A DNA stretch of 64,000 bases, taken from the NCBI GenBank assembly GCA_964652775.1, contig CAZZAM010000001.1, forward strand, positions 193,454 to 257,453, read 5' to 3'. A program made the position numbers and the translations under genes. This DNA comes from UBA11346 sp038060575. Lineage in GTDB: Bacteria; Planctomycetota; UBA11346. Shown here one piece after another: positions 53,497 through 61,565 of this stretch. The first letter of the stretch is position 1, and the number at the start of each line of letters is the position of its first letter. Below the pieces are notes generated by a model. The model made no database searches, was not told where the DNA came from, and worked only from the letters and a program-made list of their open reading frames with translations.

Positions 53497-54465
53497 TCAG
53501 CCAAGTTCGTGGGCCGCACGGACCATGGCCAAGTAGTTCTCTGGCGGAACTGAATCGATGATCGAGTGGCTTGAGCACGCCACATAGCCATCGCCGAAAC
53601 GCTCGATGTTTTCCGCCGTTGCACGATACACCTCAGCCGGCGTTCCGTGGCTAAGGATTCCAGCCACATTGATGTTGCCGATCAGCGCCAACTGTTGTCC
53701 ATATTGAGCATGGATCTTGGCAATGTCATTGGGTCCAGGCTGAATGGGATGGGTCGCCTGCACACCCCATTCAGCCAAGTACGGCAACACCGACGACTGG
53801 TCGCCGCAGCAATGATTAATGATCGGGTGTCCAGTCGCCTGCATGGCGCGCACGATGCGCTCATAACGCGGCGCCCACAGTTTTTTGATGTGCTTGTGGC
53901 TGATGATCGGCCCGAGATTGGTTCCCAGGTCGTCGCCCAGATAGTAGAGGTGGAAGGAAAGATCCGCGATCGCCTCCACCACGGCAATGGCACCGTCAGT
54001 GAACATGTCGAGCATCTGTTCGATCATCTCCGGTTCATCGTAGAGCAGATACATGAACGACTCGATCTGCACCGGGCCGCAGGCGAGGTAGGTGCCGCTG
54101 AGTGGACCGCCGATGCGGGCACAAACGCCGACCCGCGTGCCTGCGACCGCTTCCAGATAGTCGAGCATCTTGCGCCGTGCATCCATCGGGTCGGTGAGCA
54201 CGAGACGGCTGAGATCCGCTGGCGACATGACCACCGCGCGATTGTCGGCGATGGTGCAACTGCAGACGATCGCATCTTGCCCCGTACGCTGGACCAAGGC
54301 CACCGCATCCGACGGCGGCATCCCCCAGAACGTCTGGCTCGGACGTCCCAGAATGTGGCTCGTATTACGCTCGTTGAGCATGACCTCGAAATTCGGCGTT
54401 CGGTCGAGTTTTACCCGGCCCAAGGTCGAAAGCAGACGATCAATGTTGGGCGTGGTCCGGTTCAT
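53497..54465 (-). CDS. URO-D-fold methyltransferase-like protein with HxCG motif (6 of 11)
   Basis: A 322-residue URO-D-fold protein, close to the size of MtaA/MtbA. The methyltransferase zinc motif is HCCGD at about residue 217, followed by GVQATHPIQPGPND and LALIGNINVAGIL. The end GYVACSSHSIIDSVPPENY has the usual Ser/His loop. No HemE RQAGR is present. I chose ATG 54465 because GGAG stands six bases upstream; the longer ATG 54522 has no such site. It is divergent from an AraC gene with 92 bases between the starts and probably co-transcribed with the PhyH gene. It likely transfers a methyl group to the corrinoid protein; the donor is unknown. Confidence 0.83.
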   Translation of the reverse strand: MNRTTPNIDRLLSTLGRVKLDRTPNFEVMLNERNTSHILGRPSQTFWGMPPSDAVALVQRTGQDAIVCSCTIADNRAVVMSPADLSRLVLTDPMDARRKMLDYLEAVAGTRVGVCARIGGPLSGTYLACGPVQIESFMYLLYDEPEMIEQMLDMFTDGAIAVVEAIADLSFHLYYLGDDLGTNLGPIISHKHIKKLWAPRYERIVRAMQATGHPIINHCCGDQSSVLPYLAEWGVQATHPIQPGPNDIAKIHAQYGQQLALIGNINVAGILSHGTPAEVYRATAENIERFGDGYVACSSHSIIDSVPPENYLAMVRAAHELG

Positions 54466-54557
54466 GATAACTCCGAGGTCGGGGTGGTGCCGCGTCTGAT
54501 CTACGGTGGTCAGCTTGCCCACCTCGGCCCTGGCAACGTGGGGAATCCGCGCACACC

Positions 54558-55463
54558 ATGGGGTATCGGCTCATCATGACTTCCTTCCACCTCGCCGACC
54601 GTCCTGCCTTCATTCCCGCCATCAGTCTCGGCGTTGAGCATTTTCCACGCTACATCAATCGGCGCGTCGAACTGAATTCTCACGATGTGGTGGAGATGAC
54701 CCTGATCGTCGCCGGTAAAGGGACATATCATCTGAATGACGTACGTTTCCCAGTAGGTCCTGGCTCATTGTGCGTGGTTCATTTCGGTGAAGCGCACTGC
54801 CTGATTACCGACGATGACGGAATCGAACTCTACAATCTCTACGTGGATCCACGGCGGATGTCATTTCCGCCACTCGACGGACCACTACGCGAGGCGTTGA
54901 CCCGGTTTCTGCCAATGCATCCGGCGTTGGCTCACCGCGCAAACCGCGTGGCTCATCTGACGTTTCGGGATGCAAACATCCCCAGCCGACATGTCCGCAC
55001 GATGGCGTCAGAGATGTCGGCGCGCGCGCCTGGCTGGCAGCAAGCATTGGCTCAACTCAATCACTACTTCTTGATTGTATGCGCCCGCCAGGTTCTGAAC
55101 CAAGGCGGATCATCACGACCGGTGAGCAGATCAAGCCAACTGCCGTCTCAGCTGTCGACCGTATGCGCGCATATCGACTACCATCTTCAAGAACGTCTGA
55201 GCCTACCGGGATTGGCTGACGTCGCAGGAATCAGTTCAGCGCACCTAACGCGTCTCTTCCGCTCCCACACCGGCCTCTCCGTCATCGGTTACGTTCGCCA
55301 ACGTCGCCTCGAGCGAGCCATGGGATTACTGGCTTCGACCAACACCAGCGTGTCTGCCATCGCGCTGGATTGTGGCTTTGGCGATCTGTCGCATTTTCAT
55401 CATCTCTTTCAGCGCGCTGTGCGCTGTACGCCAGCTGCCTACCGACGTCGCATGGGTGGCTAG
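54558..55463 (+). CDS. AraC family transcriptional regulator between two URO-D genes
   Basis: A 301-residue AraC regulator. The cupin (about 40-90) reads DVVEMTLIVAGKGTYHLN and GPGSLCVVHFGEAHCL, followed by LYNLYVDPRRMSFPPLDG. The DNA-binding domain (about 200-298) shows LPGLADVAGISSAHLTRLF and VSAIALDCGFGDLSHFHHLF, closing with CTPAAYRRR. It is a paralogue of the AraC protein at 26801, with a matching linker around NLYxDPxR. It is divergent from the URO-D gene at 53497 and 65 bases upstream of the one at 55529, and may control both. ATG 54576 is an alternative start; neither has a strong ribosome binding site. Confidence 0.87.
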   Translation: MGYRLIMTSFHLADRPAFIPAISLGVEHFPRYINRRVELNSHDVVEMTLIVAGKGTYHLNDVRFPVGPGSLCVVHFGEAHCLITDDDGIELYNLYVDPRRMSFPPLDGPLREALTRFLPMHPALAHRANRVAHLTFRDANIPSRHVRTMASEMSARAPGWQQALAQLNHYFLIVCARQVLNQGGSSRPVSRSSQLPSQLSTVCAHIDYHLQERLSLPGLADVAGISSAHLTRLFRSHTGLSVIGYVRQRRLERAMGLLASTNTSVSAIALDCGFGDLSHFHHLFQRAVRCTPAAYRRRMGG

Positions 55464-55514
55464 CAGACCTTGCACCGGCTCGCGGAGATGCACTAGCAGT
55501 GGGAATGGCAGACG

Positions 55515-55520
55515 TACATT
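55515..55520 (+). promoter_or_regulatory. Putative -10 box (TACATT) for a leaderless start
   Basis: TACATT ends eight bases before ATG 55529, which is also the start that gives the standard URO-D N-terminus. No -35 box is clear. Confidence 0.28.
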
Positions 55521-55528
55521 ACCGATCC

Positions 55529-56536
55529 ATGACTCCACTCGATCGGATGCGGGCAACCTGGCAGCGAACATCGGTAGATCGCATTCCATTCGTGCCTGCG
55601 ATATATGAGCACAAGGCCGCGCTCCTCGGACGCGCGCCCGGTGATCTCTGTCATTCGGCGGAATTATTGGCACTCGGCGTCGACGCCGAAGTTGCCACCT
55701 ACGATGCTGACGCCCTTGTTGTTGGCATCGACGTCTACAATGTCGAAGCCGAAGCGTTGGGCGTGCCGCTACGACCAAGTAACCCGGATGAAGTACCAGC
55801 GCTAGATGCGTCATCATTCGCTGCCAGCACGGATTGGGCGACGGTATTGCCTCCCGATCCGCTCCGCGCTGGACGCATGCCCATGCACGTTGAGGCCTGT
55901 CGGCGGGCAATGGCCGCCCACGGCAGTACGCGAGCCGTACGCGGTGCGCTCACTGGACCGTTGTCGTTGGCTGCTGGACTGACTGATTTCAGTCAGCTCT
56001 GCATCGATCTCCTCGAAAATCCCGAACACGTCGAAAGCATGTTGCGCTTGGGACTGCGCACCGCCCTGCGCTATGGCGAGGCCTTGGCAGCAACTGGCGT
56101 TGGATTAGTCGTGTTCGATTCGCGGTTAGCACCACCGTTTGTTTCCCCACGCATTTTCGACCGCATTCAACCGCTATATCGTGAACTGTTTGCTGGCCTG
56201 AACCGGATCTCACCACTACCCGTCGAACTCGTCATTGGTGGCAACACCACCGTCCTCGCAACGCGCCTCGCCAATCTTGGAGCTGGACAAGTGCTGTGCG
56301 ATGCCGGTGCCGATCCGCAACGCTGGCGGACCGCCGTCGACGCGGCCGGAATCGCCCTCCGGGTTAACTTCAGCGCCGTATCTCTTACGCGGAACACCGA
56401 AACAGAGATCACCGCAGCAGCGCGCAAGCTACTCCACGATGCTGCCGGCCCCGGCTTGGTGCTAGGAACAGGCGTGGTTGATATGCAGACGCCGCCATCA
56501 CGGGTATTGGCCGTGCGGCGGGCGGTTACCGACTGA
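55529..56536 (+). CDS. Degenerate URO-D-fold protein lacking the metal motif (7 of 11)
   Basis: A 335-residue protein whose N-terminus MTPLDRMRATWQRTSVDRIP is a normal family opening, with the barrel phrases ALTGPLSLAAGLTDFSQLC and SRLAPPFVSPRIFDRIQPL. At the place of the zinc motif it reads LVIGGNTTVLATRLANLG, so neither His nor Cys is kept. The next strand has VLCDAGADPQRWRTA. It ends in the usual glycine loop (LGTGVVDMQTPP). It is unlikely to be a zinc-dependent methyltransferase; it could bind ligand, or catalyse another reaction. I chose ATG 55529 on family alignment and a -10-like box; ATG 55505 is eight residues longer. It lies just behind an AraC gene and is convergent with the next URO-D gene. 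Confidence 0.78.
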   Translation: MTPLDRMRATWQRTSVDRIPFVPAIYEHKAALLGRAPGDLCHSAELLALGVDAEVATYDADALVVGIDVYNVEAEALGVPLRPSNPDEVPALDASSFAASTDWATVLPPDPLRAGRMPMHVEACRRAMAAHGSTRAVRGALTGPLSLAAGLTDFSQLCIDLLENPEHVESMLRLGLRTALRYGEALAATGVGLVVFDSRLAPPFVSPRIFDRIQPLYRELFAGLNRISPLPVELVIGGNTTVLATRLANLGAGQVLCDAGADPQRWRTAVDAAGIALRVNFSAVSLTRNTETEITAAARKLLHDAAGPGLVLGTGVVDMQTPPSRVLAVRRAVTD

Positions 56537-56548
56537 TCCGCTGACGCT

Positions 56549-57724
56549 TCAGCCAAACACCTGGTGCATGCGCTCGCAGTAATAGCGCACGGTGTCCCAG
56601 TTCGCATCGGGTGCGATGCGGTGGTCGGGGCAGGGGATGAAGCCACCCAGGGCGACCAACGGCTTCAGACGTTCGATTTCGACATCAACCGCTGCGTGAT
56701 CATGACTGAACACGACCTTGTCCATGCCGCCTACGCCACGGACGCGCTGACCGTACTGCTGCCGCCAGGGCGCGATGCTGGCACGCCAGGTGCCGACTTC
56801 GATCGGGAACATGGTGTTGACGCCGTTATCCAGCCAGGTTCCAAGCAGCGCATCAATCTTGCCATCACAGTCGAGCGAGACGATGTCGATGCCATGCTGA
56901 GCCAGCAACGTGGTAATGCGGCGATAGTGCGGTCCGACCACGCGCGCGAACACCTTCGGCGAAACGAGTGGTCCACTCTTGTAGCAGATGTCCTCCCAGA
57001 AATGGGCGAAGTCGAACTTCGCACCACTGGCCAGCGCGTACTCGACTCCGCGATAGCAGAGATCGGCGTTAGTCGCTACGATTTCTTCGAACAGATCCGG
57101 ATCATCGCCGACGAGATAGCTCAAGCCTTCGACTCCGACGATATTACGAATGCTGCCGATCAAACTACCGCAGAAAATGCCGAGATGGAAATCGCGTTTA
57201 TCCGCACGCAGGAATTCAGATCCGCCTTGCGCGAACGGGACCCAATCGCCAGACGAGCGACGCACCTTGGCTTGATCAACCCGATCCGGATGCCATGCAT
57301 AGCGGTGTTTGTAGTGTTCTTCCCAACTGGCGCGGTCCTTGAGGAGATGTTCGATTTCCGCTGGAATCGATCCAGCACCCGGAGCCTGTAGTTCGATCAC
57401 GCCATCATTGTTGCGCACATGCTTGGATCCGTCTGGCAATTCGCGCACAACCGAACGACCGAAACCAGGCCGCAATCCGCTGTGAACGTGGAAACAGCTA
57501 TACCAATTGAAATCGAAACCGAGGCGGCGCCCGATCTCGACATCGGCATCATTGCCATCCCCCCACGCCTTGGCTATGTCAGTTGGCAAGTGACCTTCAG
57601 CCGCCCATTTCTCCAGCGTTTCAGTCCAGTAGCCAAAGTTGACCACCGGGAGTTGGTCGTAGGGCTGGTAACGCAGGACGGCGAGGGCGTTGGCGCGACT
57701 GCTCAGTTTATTGGATGTATGCAT
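56549..57724 (-). CDS. URO-D-fold protein with Asp-Cys-Asp at the metal site (8 of 11)
   Basis: A 391-residue URO-D-fold protein. The N-terminus (ANALAVLRYQPYDQLPVVNF) and FWEDICYKSGPLVSPKVFAR are family-typical. The metal site reads VSLDCDGKIDALLGTWLDNG, an Asp-x-Asp variant similar to the one in the protein at 27759, which therefore forms a subgroup with it. The end GGFIPCPDHRIAPDANWDTV is a Cys/His-containing loop. It is divergent from another URO-D gene, with about 175 bases between the start codons, and convergent with the degenerate one. It has no AraC partner of its own. A TATGCT box stands six bases before the ATG. Confidence 0.82.
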   Translation of the reverse strand: MHTSNKLSSRANALAVLRYQPYDQLPVVNFGYWTETLEKWAAEGHLPTDIAKAWGDGNDADVEIGRRLGFDFNWYSCFHVHSGLRPGFGRSVVRELPDGSKHVRNNDGVIELQAPGAGSIPAEIEHLLKDRASWEEHYKHRYAWHPDRVDQAKVRRSSGDWVPFAQGGSEFLRADKRDFHLGIFCGSLIGSIRNIVGVEGLSYLVGDDPDLFEEIVATNADLCYRGVEYALASGAKFDFAHFWEDICYKSGPLVSPKVFARVVGPHYRRITTLLAQHGIDIVSLDCDGKIDALLGTWLDNGVNTMFPIEVGTWRASIAPWRQQYGQRVRGVGGMDKVVFSHDHAAVDVEIERLKPLVALGGFIPCPDHRIAPDANWDTVRYYCERMHQVFG

Positions 57725-57730
57725 GTCAGC

Positions 57731-57736
57731 AGCATA
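57731..57736 (-). promoter_or_regulatory. Putative -10 box (TATGCT) for a leaderless start
   Basis: TATGCT on the minus strand ends six bases before the ATG at 57724; no Shine-Dalgarno is visible. Confidence 0.33.
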
Positions 57737-57899
57737 GGCGGCACACGCCCACGCAATGGATGCCTATACGACGGGCCTGCACCATTGTACGACGAAGGTC
57801 ATGCGAGTTGCCCTGTCGGTCAATTACCGGGGCAAAATCGTACGCGTTCCGGTGCGAATCAGCAGTGCAACCTGGCGCCAACTCGATCATGATGCCCCC

Positions 57900-58916
57900 A
57901 TGACCCCTCTGCAGCGTTATCAATCCATGCTGACCGGCGGCACCCCGGACCACCTGCCCCGCATTCCTATTCTGATGCAGTTTGCTGCCGAGCACATTGG
58001 TTCGAACTACGGCGCATTTGCCAGCGACCACCGCGTCTTGGTCGAGGCCAACATCGCCTGCGCCGAGGAGTTTGGTTTCGAGCAGGTCAGTTGCATCTGC
58101 TACGCGCGCGAGGCAGCCGCATTCGGAAATGAAGTAGAGTTCGTCAACGACGGTCCGCCACGTTTCCGCCACTACGTCCTCGAAGATAATCGCGACATCG
58201 CGCAGTTGTCGGCACAGCCACCCGAGGAGTGCCCGCATACGCGTGACCTCATCGACGCCGTACGCCTCTATCGCCAACGCGTCGGTGATCACTACAGCGT
58301 CCTCGGCTGGGTTGAAGGGCCAGCAGCGGCGGCGGCTGATTTGCGTGGCGTCTCGACCTACCTGCTCGATATGATGGATGAGCCAGAGTGGTGCGAGGAA
58401 CTCATGAACCGCTGCGTCGCCTACGCCATCGATTTTGCCCGTGCCCAAATTGCCGCTGGTGCCGACACTATCGGTGTCGGCGATGCCATCGCGAGCCAGG
58501 TGTCAGCGCGCCTCTATACCAAGCTGATTCTACCGCTCGAACGCAAGCTGGTGGACGCCATCCACGCAGCCGGAGCGCGCGTGCGTTTGCACATCTGCGG
58601 CAACATAACTCACATCCTACCTGGCATCGCGACTCTCGGCGTCGATCTCATTGACATCGATCACATGGTCGACTTAGCAACCGCCCGGAAAATTCTCGGT
58701 CCACGCATCGTCTTGGTTGGCGGTATCGATCCGGTCACAGCCATACTCAATGCTGATCCGGAAACGATCCGACGTTCAACAGTCGCAGCAGCTCAGCAGG
58801 CCCACGCCCCCTACTGCGTCGCCGGTGGTTGCGAAATACCATCGCGAACGGCAGCTGCGAATCTGCATGCCTTGTGCGTACCGTTAGTTCAGCCTGAACC
58901 TGCATTGCCCCGCTGA
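57900..58916 (+). CDS. URO-D-fold methyltransferase-like protein with HxCG motif (9 of 11)
   Basis: A 338-residue protein very like MtbA/MtaA-type methyltransferases in length and pattern: MTPLQRYQSMLTGGTPDHLP, AIDFARAQIAAGADTIGVGD, VSARLYTKLILPLERKLVDA, LHICGNITHILPGIATLGVD (HxCG from residue 231) and VLVGGIDPVTAIL. The end loop is CVAGGCEIPSRT, the Gly/Cys motif that often gives the third metal ligand in this branch. By sequence it is the best candidate in the window for a methylcobamide-type methyltransferase. I chose ATG 57900 on family alignment. Upstream in-frame codons give non-family sequence. It is followed after six bases by a palindromic element. Confidence 0.85.
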   Translation: MTPLQRYQSMLTGGTPDHLPRIPILMQFAAEHIGSNYGAFASDHRVLVEANIACAEEFGFEQVSCICYAREAAAFGNEVEFVNDGPPRFRHYVLEDNRDIAQLSAQPPEECPHTRDLIDAVRLYRQRVGDHYSVLGWVEGPAAAAADLRGVSTYLLDMMDEPEWCEELMNRCVAYAIDFARAQIAAGADTIGVGDAIASQVSARLYTKLILPLERKLVDAIHAAGARVRLHICGNITHILPGIATLGVDLIDIDHMVDLATARKILGPRIVLVGGIDPVTAILNADPETIRRSTVAAAQQAHAPYCVAGGCEIPSRTAAANLHALCVPLVQPEPALPR

Positions 58917-58921
58917 AATAT

Positions 58922-59065
58922 CCAAGGCAACCGCAGAGGCGCAGAGGCCGCAGAGTGCGCAGAGGAGAGAAGAAAGATTGTCACCCCGGGGGTGTTTAGC
59001 ACCACAAACACCCGTGTCTTCCAACCCCAATCCTCTGCGACCTCTGCGCCTCTGCGGCTGCCTTG
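58922..59065. repeat. Palindromic GCAGAGG element, copy G
   Basis: The left arm is 58922-58968 (CCAAGGCAACCGCAGAGG) and the right arm 59032-59065 ends GCTGCCTTG, one base off the usual GTTGCCTTG. The core has TTGTCACCCCGGGGGTG, matching copy F. It starts six bases behind a URO-D stop. Confidence 0.9.
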
Positions 59066-59214
59066 AAAGAAGTAATCTAGACTGACTAACCAGCCGAGCG
59101 GATGCGGGGACCATGTTGCTTTCCGTCATGTCGATGCCAATTGCCGGCATTCTCTTTGGGCGACCGGATCTGCCATACTGACGCCGACAACCGCCCTCCT
59201 TGAGGAATCACGCC

Positions 59215-60300
59215 ATGAGTCCACGCCGCGAGATCATCCGCACTCTGCTCGATCACCGCCTGCCCGAGCGCGTCGGACTGAACGAGTCCTTCTGGCCGCA
59301 CATCATCGACAACTCGTGGGGCTCCCAGGGCATTGAGCAGAATACCAATTTCGTCCAGCGTTTCGATCTCGACTATCAGAGTGTTATGTGGTGGGGCGCG
59401 CCTGGTCCGCGTCCCGATCTAGCACAGACGCTAGAAGAGACTGCTGAGACCAAACTCACCTCGGATGCCTGGGGTGCGCATATTCGCAACTGGAAGCACA
59501 AGGGTGGCACTCCCGAGCACGTCGGCTTTACCTGCACCTCGCCCGAAGTTTGGAAACGTGATTTCCGTGAGCAGTTCCTCGCCATCGACGTGCGCACCAC
59601 GGTCGACATCCCGGCTATTCGTGAACGCTTGGCGAAAGCGCGCGCCGACGATCGCTTTGCCGTCTATTCATCGCTCTTCGTGTTTGAGGATCTGCGGCGC
59701 ATCATGGGCGATGTCTGCATGCTTGAATCACTCGCCGGAGACCCCGAATACATCGAAGACTTCTGCGCCTGCATTACGCGCAAGCACTTGGAAGCGTGGG
59801 AATACATATTCAACGAAGCGGGCATCCCCGATGGTTTCCACATGTACGAGGATCTCGGCTACACGCGCGGGCCGTTCTGCTCGCCGCGTATGCATCGTCA
59901 GCTTATCCAGCCTTGGCATAAGCAGCTGTTCGGATTCATCAAAAGCCGTGGCGTACCGCTGGTGGTCCACACCTGCGGCGACTTCCGTCCGCACCTGCCG
60001 GCTCTGGTCGAATGCGGAGTTGATTGTATCCAAACGTTGGAAGCGAAGACTGGCATGGACGTGGTCAAGCTAGCCAGCGAATGGAAAGACAAGCTCACCT
60101 TCATGGGCAACCTCGACATCCGCGCCTTCGAAAGCGGTGATCGTCAACAAATCCGTCAGGAGTGCCTGAGTAAGCTAGAAGGCATGAAACGTCTGCGCGC
60201 CCCCTACATTTTCATGAGCGACCATTCGATTTCGCCTGCGGTCAAGGTGACTGACTACGAATACGCGCTCCAGCTCTTCCGCGACAACTGTCGCTATTGA
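59215..60300 (+). CDS. URO-D-fold methyltransferase-like protein with HxCG motif (10 of 11)
   Basis: A 361-residue URO-D-fold protein. MSPRREIIRTLLDHRLPERV opens it, EDLGYTRGPFCSPRMHRQLI marks the central barrel, and HTCGD from residue 252 is the metal motif, followed by CGVDCIQTLEAKTGMDVVKL and LTFMGNLDIRAF. The ending APYIFMSDHSISPAVKVTDY has a Ser-Asp-His loop. GAGGA lies eight bases before ATG 59215, which decides the start. The gene is 150 bases behind a palindromic element and 122 bases before the next URO-D gene on the same strand, so three such genes run in tandem here without a regulator between them. Confidence 0.85.
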   Translation: MSPRREIIRTLLDHRLPERVGLNESFWPHIIDNSWGSQGIEQNTNFVQRFDLDYQSVMWWGAPGPRPDLAQTLEETAETKLTSDAWGAHIRNWKHKGGTPEHVGFTCTSPEVWKRDFREQFLAIDVRTTVDIPAIRERLAKARADDRFAVYSSLFVFEDLRRIMGDVCMLESLAGDPEYIEDFCACITRKHLEAWEYIFNEAGIPDGFHMYEDLGYTRGPFCSPRMHRQLIQPWHKQLFGFIKSRGVPLVVHTCGDFRPHLPALVECGVDCIQTLEAKTGMDVVKLASEWKDKLTFMGNLDIRAFESGDRQQIRQECLSKLEGMKRLRAPYIFMSDHSISPAVKVTDYEYALQLFRDNCRY

Positions 60301-60387
60301 ACCAGGTTAGGAACTCAGGCCAAGCCAGGGTGACGAAAAGCACACGCTAACAACGAATTCACCATCTTTTCTGGGCGTCGTCCCTGG

Positions 60388-60393
60388 TATACT
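60388..60393 (+). promoter_or_regulatory. Putative -10 box (TATACT) upstream of a URO-D gene
   Basis: TATACT lies about 29 bases before the ATG at 60423, with a GGAG ribosome binding site between. A -35 box is not clear. Unlike the leaderless cases this would give a normal leader. Confidence 0.3.
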
Positions 60394-60422
60394 GCCAGCG
60401 TCATCACCTGGAGAACCTGATC

Positions 60423-61565
60423 ATGAATAGCAAAGAACGCGTGCGCACGGTCCTCGCTGGCGGCATCCCGGATCGCGTTCCGCTCGCCGACTGGGCGATT
60501 GATCATGATACGGTCGAGCGCCTGATCGGACGGCCGACCTACGTGCGCAACAAGGCCGCCTGCACGATCGCCTTTTGGGAGGGTCGCCACGCCGAGGTCC
60601 AACGGAGTTGGATTGACGACACCATCGCACTCCACCGCATCTTGCCTCTGGACATGGTCACATTTACTGACGCGACGTGGCGGCTTCCCGAACCGACCAA
60701 CACACCGCCGCCGCGTCAAGTCAACCAAGACACATGGGAAGACCACAACGGCAAAATCTGGCGCTTCACCGCGGCGGCGGACGACATCCTCTGCATCCAC
60801 GATCCTGCTGCCGCTGGACGCACCTGGACGGTCGACAACTTTCCTACTGCTGTCGGACCTGCCAAACCACTGAATGCCGCGTCACGGGCCGTGCTTGATG
60901 CCGTCATCGGCGAATTCGGAACCCAGAAATACATCGCAGGTCCTGCGGGTGGTGAAGTTGGGATGGTGCTGCCCGGTGGCTACGCGGAAGGTTGCACGCT
61001 GCTGGCTGAGGCTCCCGAAGTCATTGAAGCGGCGGTGGCCTATAGCTTGGCCTGCTGCGAACGCGACGACGACATGATCCATCCCGGTCTTGATGCGGCG
61101 CTGTGGGGCAGCGATTTCGGCCACAAAACAGGCACGTTCTGCTCGCCGCGCATGTTCCGTCGCTTCTACCATGAAGCCAACCGCCGACGCGTCGCACGTC
61201 TCCATGCACGCGGGCTCGCCGTGCTCAAACACTGCTGTGGCAACGTCCGCGCCTTGCTCGATGACTTCATCGACATTGGCTATGACGCGTACCAGTCCAT
61301 CCAGCCAACCGCTGGCATGGACATCGTTGAAGTCAAAGCCAGCCACGGCACTCGCATGACGCTCTGGGGCGGAGTTGCGGTCGAAAATCTGATTAGCGGA
61401 ACTGCCGACTCGGTCCGTGCTGACGTGCGTCGAAGCATGGCCGCCTGCAAACCAGGTGGACGCTTCATCCTTGGTGCAAGTCACTCCATCGCGGTTGGTA
61501 CGAAATGGGAAAACCATCGCGCCATGCTAGAAGAATGGGAAAAACTGGCTGCCTATACGAACTAG
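60423..61565 (+). CDS. URO-D-fold methyltransferase-like protein with HxCG motif (11 of 11)
   Basis: A 380-residue URO-D-fold protein. The opening MNSKERVRTVLAGGIPDRVP is standard. SDFGHKTGTFCSPRMFRRFY marks the middle, HCCGN from residue 270 is the metal motif, IQPTAGMDIVEVKASHGTRM follows, and GRFILGASHSIAVGTKWEN gives the end loop with Ser and His. GGAG lies about nine bases before the ATG. It is the last of the tandem run of three URO-D genes and its stop runs straight into a diverged copy of the palindromic element. Demethylation of a substrate for the shared corrinoid protein is the inferred role. Confidence 0.85.
   Translation: MNSKERVRTVLAGGIPDRVPLADWAIDHDTVERLIGRPTYVRNKAACTIAFWEGRHAEVQRSWIDDTIALHRILPLDMVTFTDATWRLPEPTNTPPPRQVNQDTWEDHNGKIWRFTAAADDILCIHDPAAAGRTWTVDNFPTAVGPAKPLNAASRAVLDAVIGEFGTQKYIAGPAGGEVGMVLPGGYAEGCTLLAEAPEVIEAAVAYSLACCERDDDMIHPGLDAALWGSDFGHKTGTFCSPRMFRRFYHEANRRRVARLHARGLAVLKHCCGNVRALLDDFIDIGYDAYQSIQPTAGMDIVEVKASHGTRMTLWGGVAVENLISGTADSVRADVRRSMAACKPGGRFILGASHSIAVGTKWENHRAMLEEWEKLAAYTN

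Noticed and set aside
53647..54579. 310-residue reading frame on the plus strand
   Set aside because: It is the antisense shadow of the URO-D gene at 53497-54465; composition is Arg/His-rich without family motifs.
55370..55528. Longer start for the URO-D protein at 55529
   Set aside because: The extra part overlaps the AraC coding end in another frame and lacks family sequence.
12094..59065. CRISPR array formed by GCAGAGG repeats
   Set aside because: Units are 8-9 bases, adjacent and arranged as inverted arms, with no spacers of constant length and no cas genes.
24427..61565. URO-D-fold genes as heme biosynthesis hemE copies
   Set aside because: None shows the RQAGR-type N-terminal signature of HemE, there are eleven copies, and the context is AraC regulators and corrinoid proteins.
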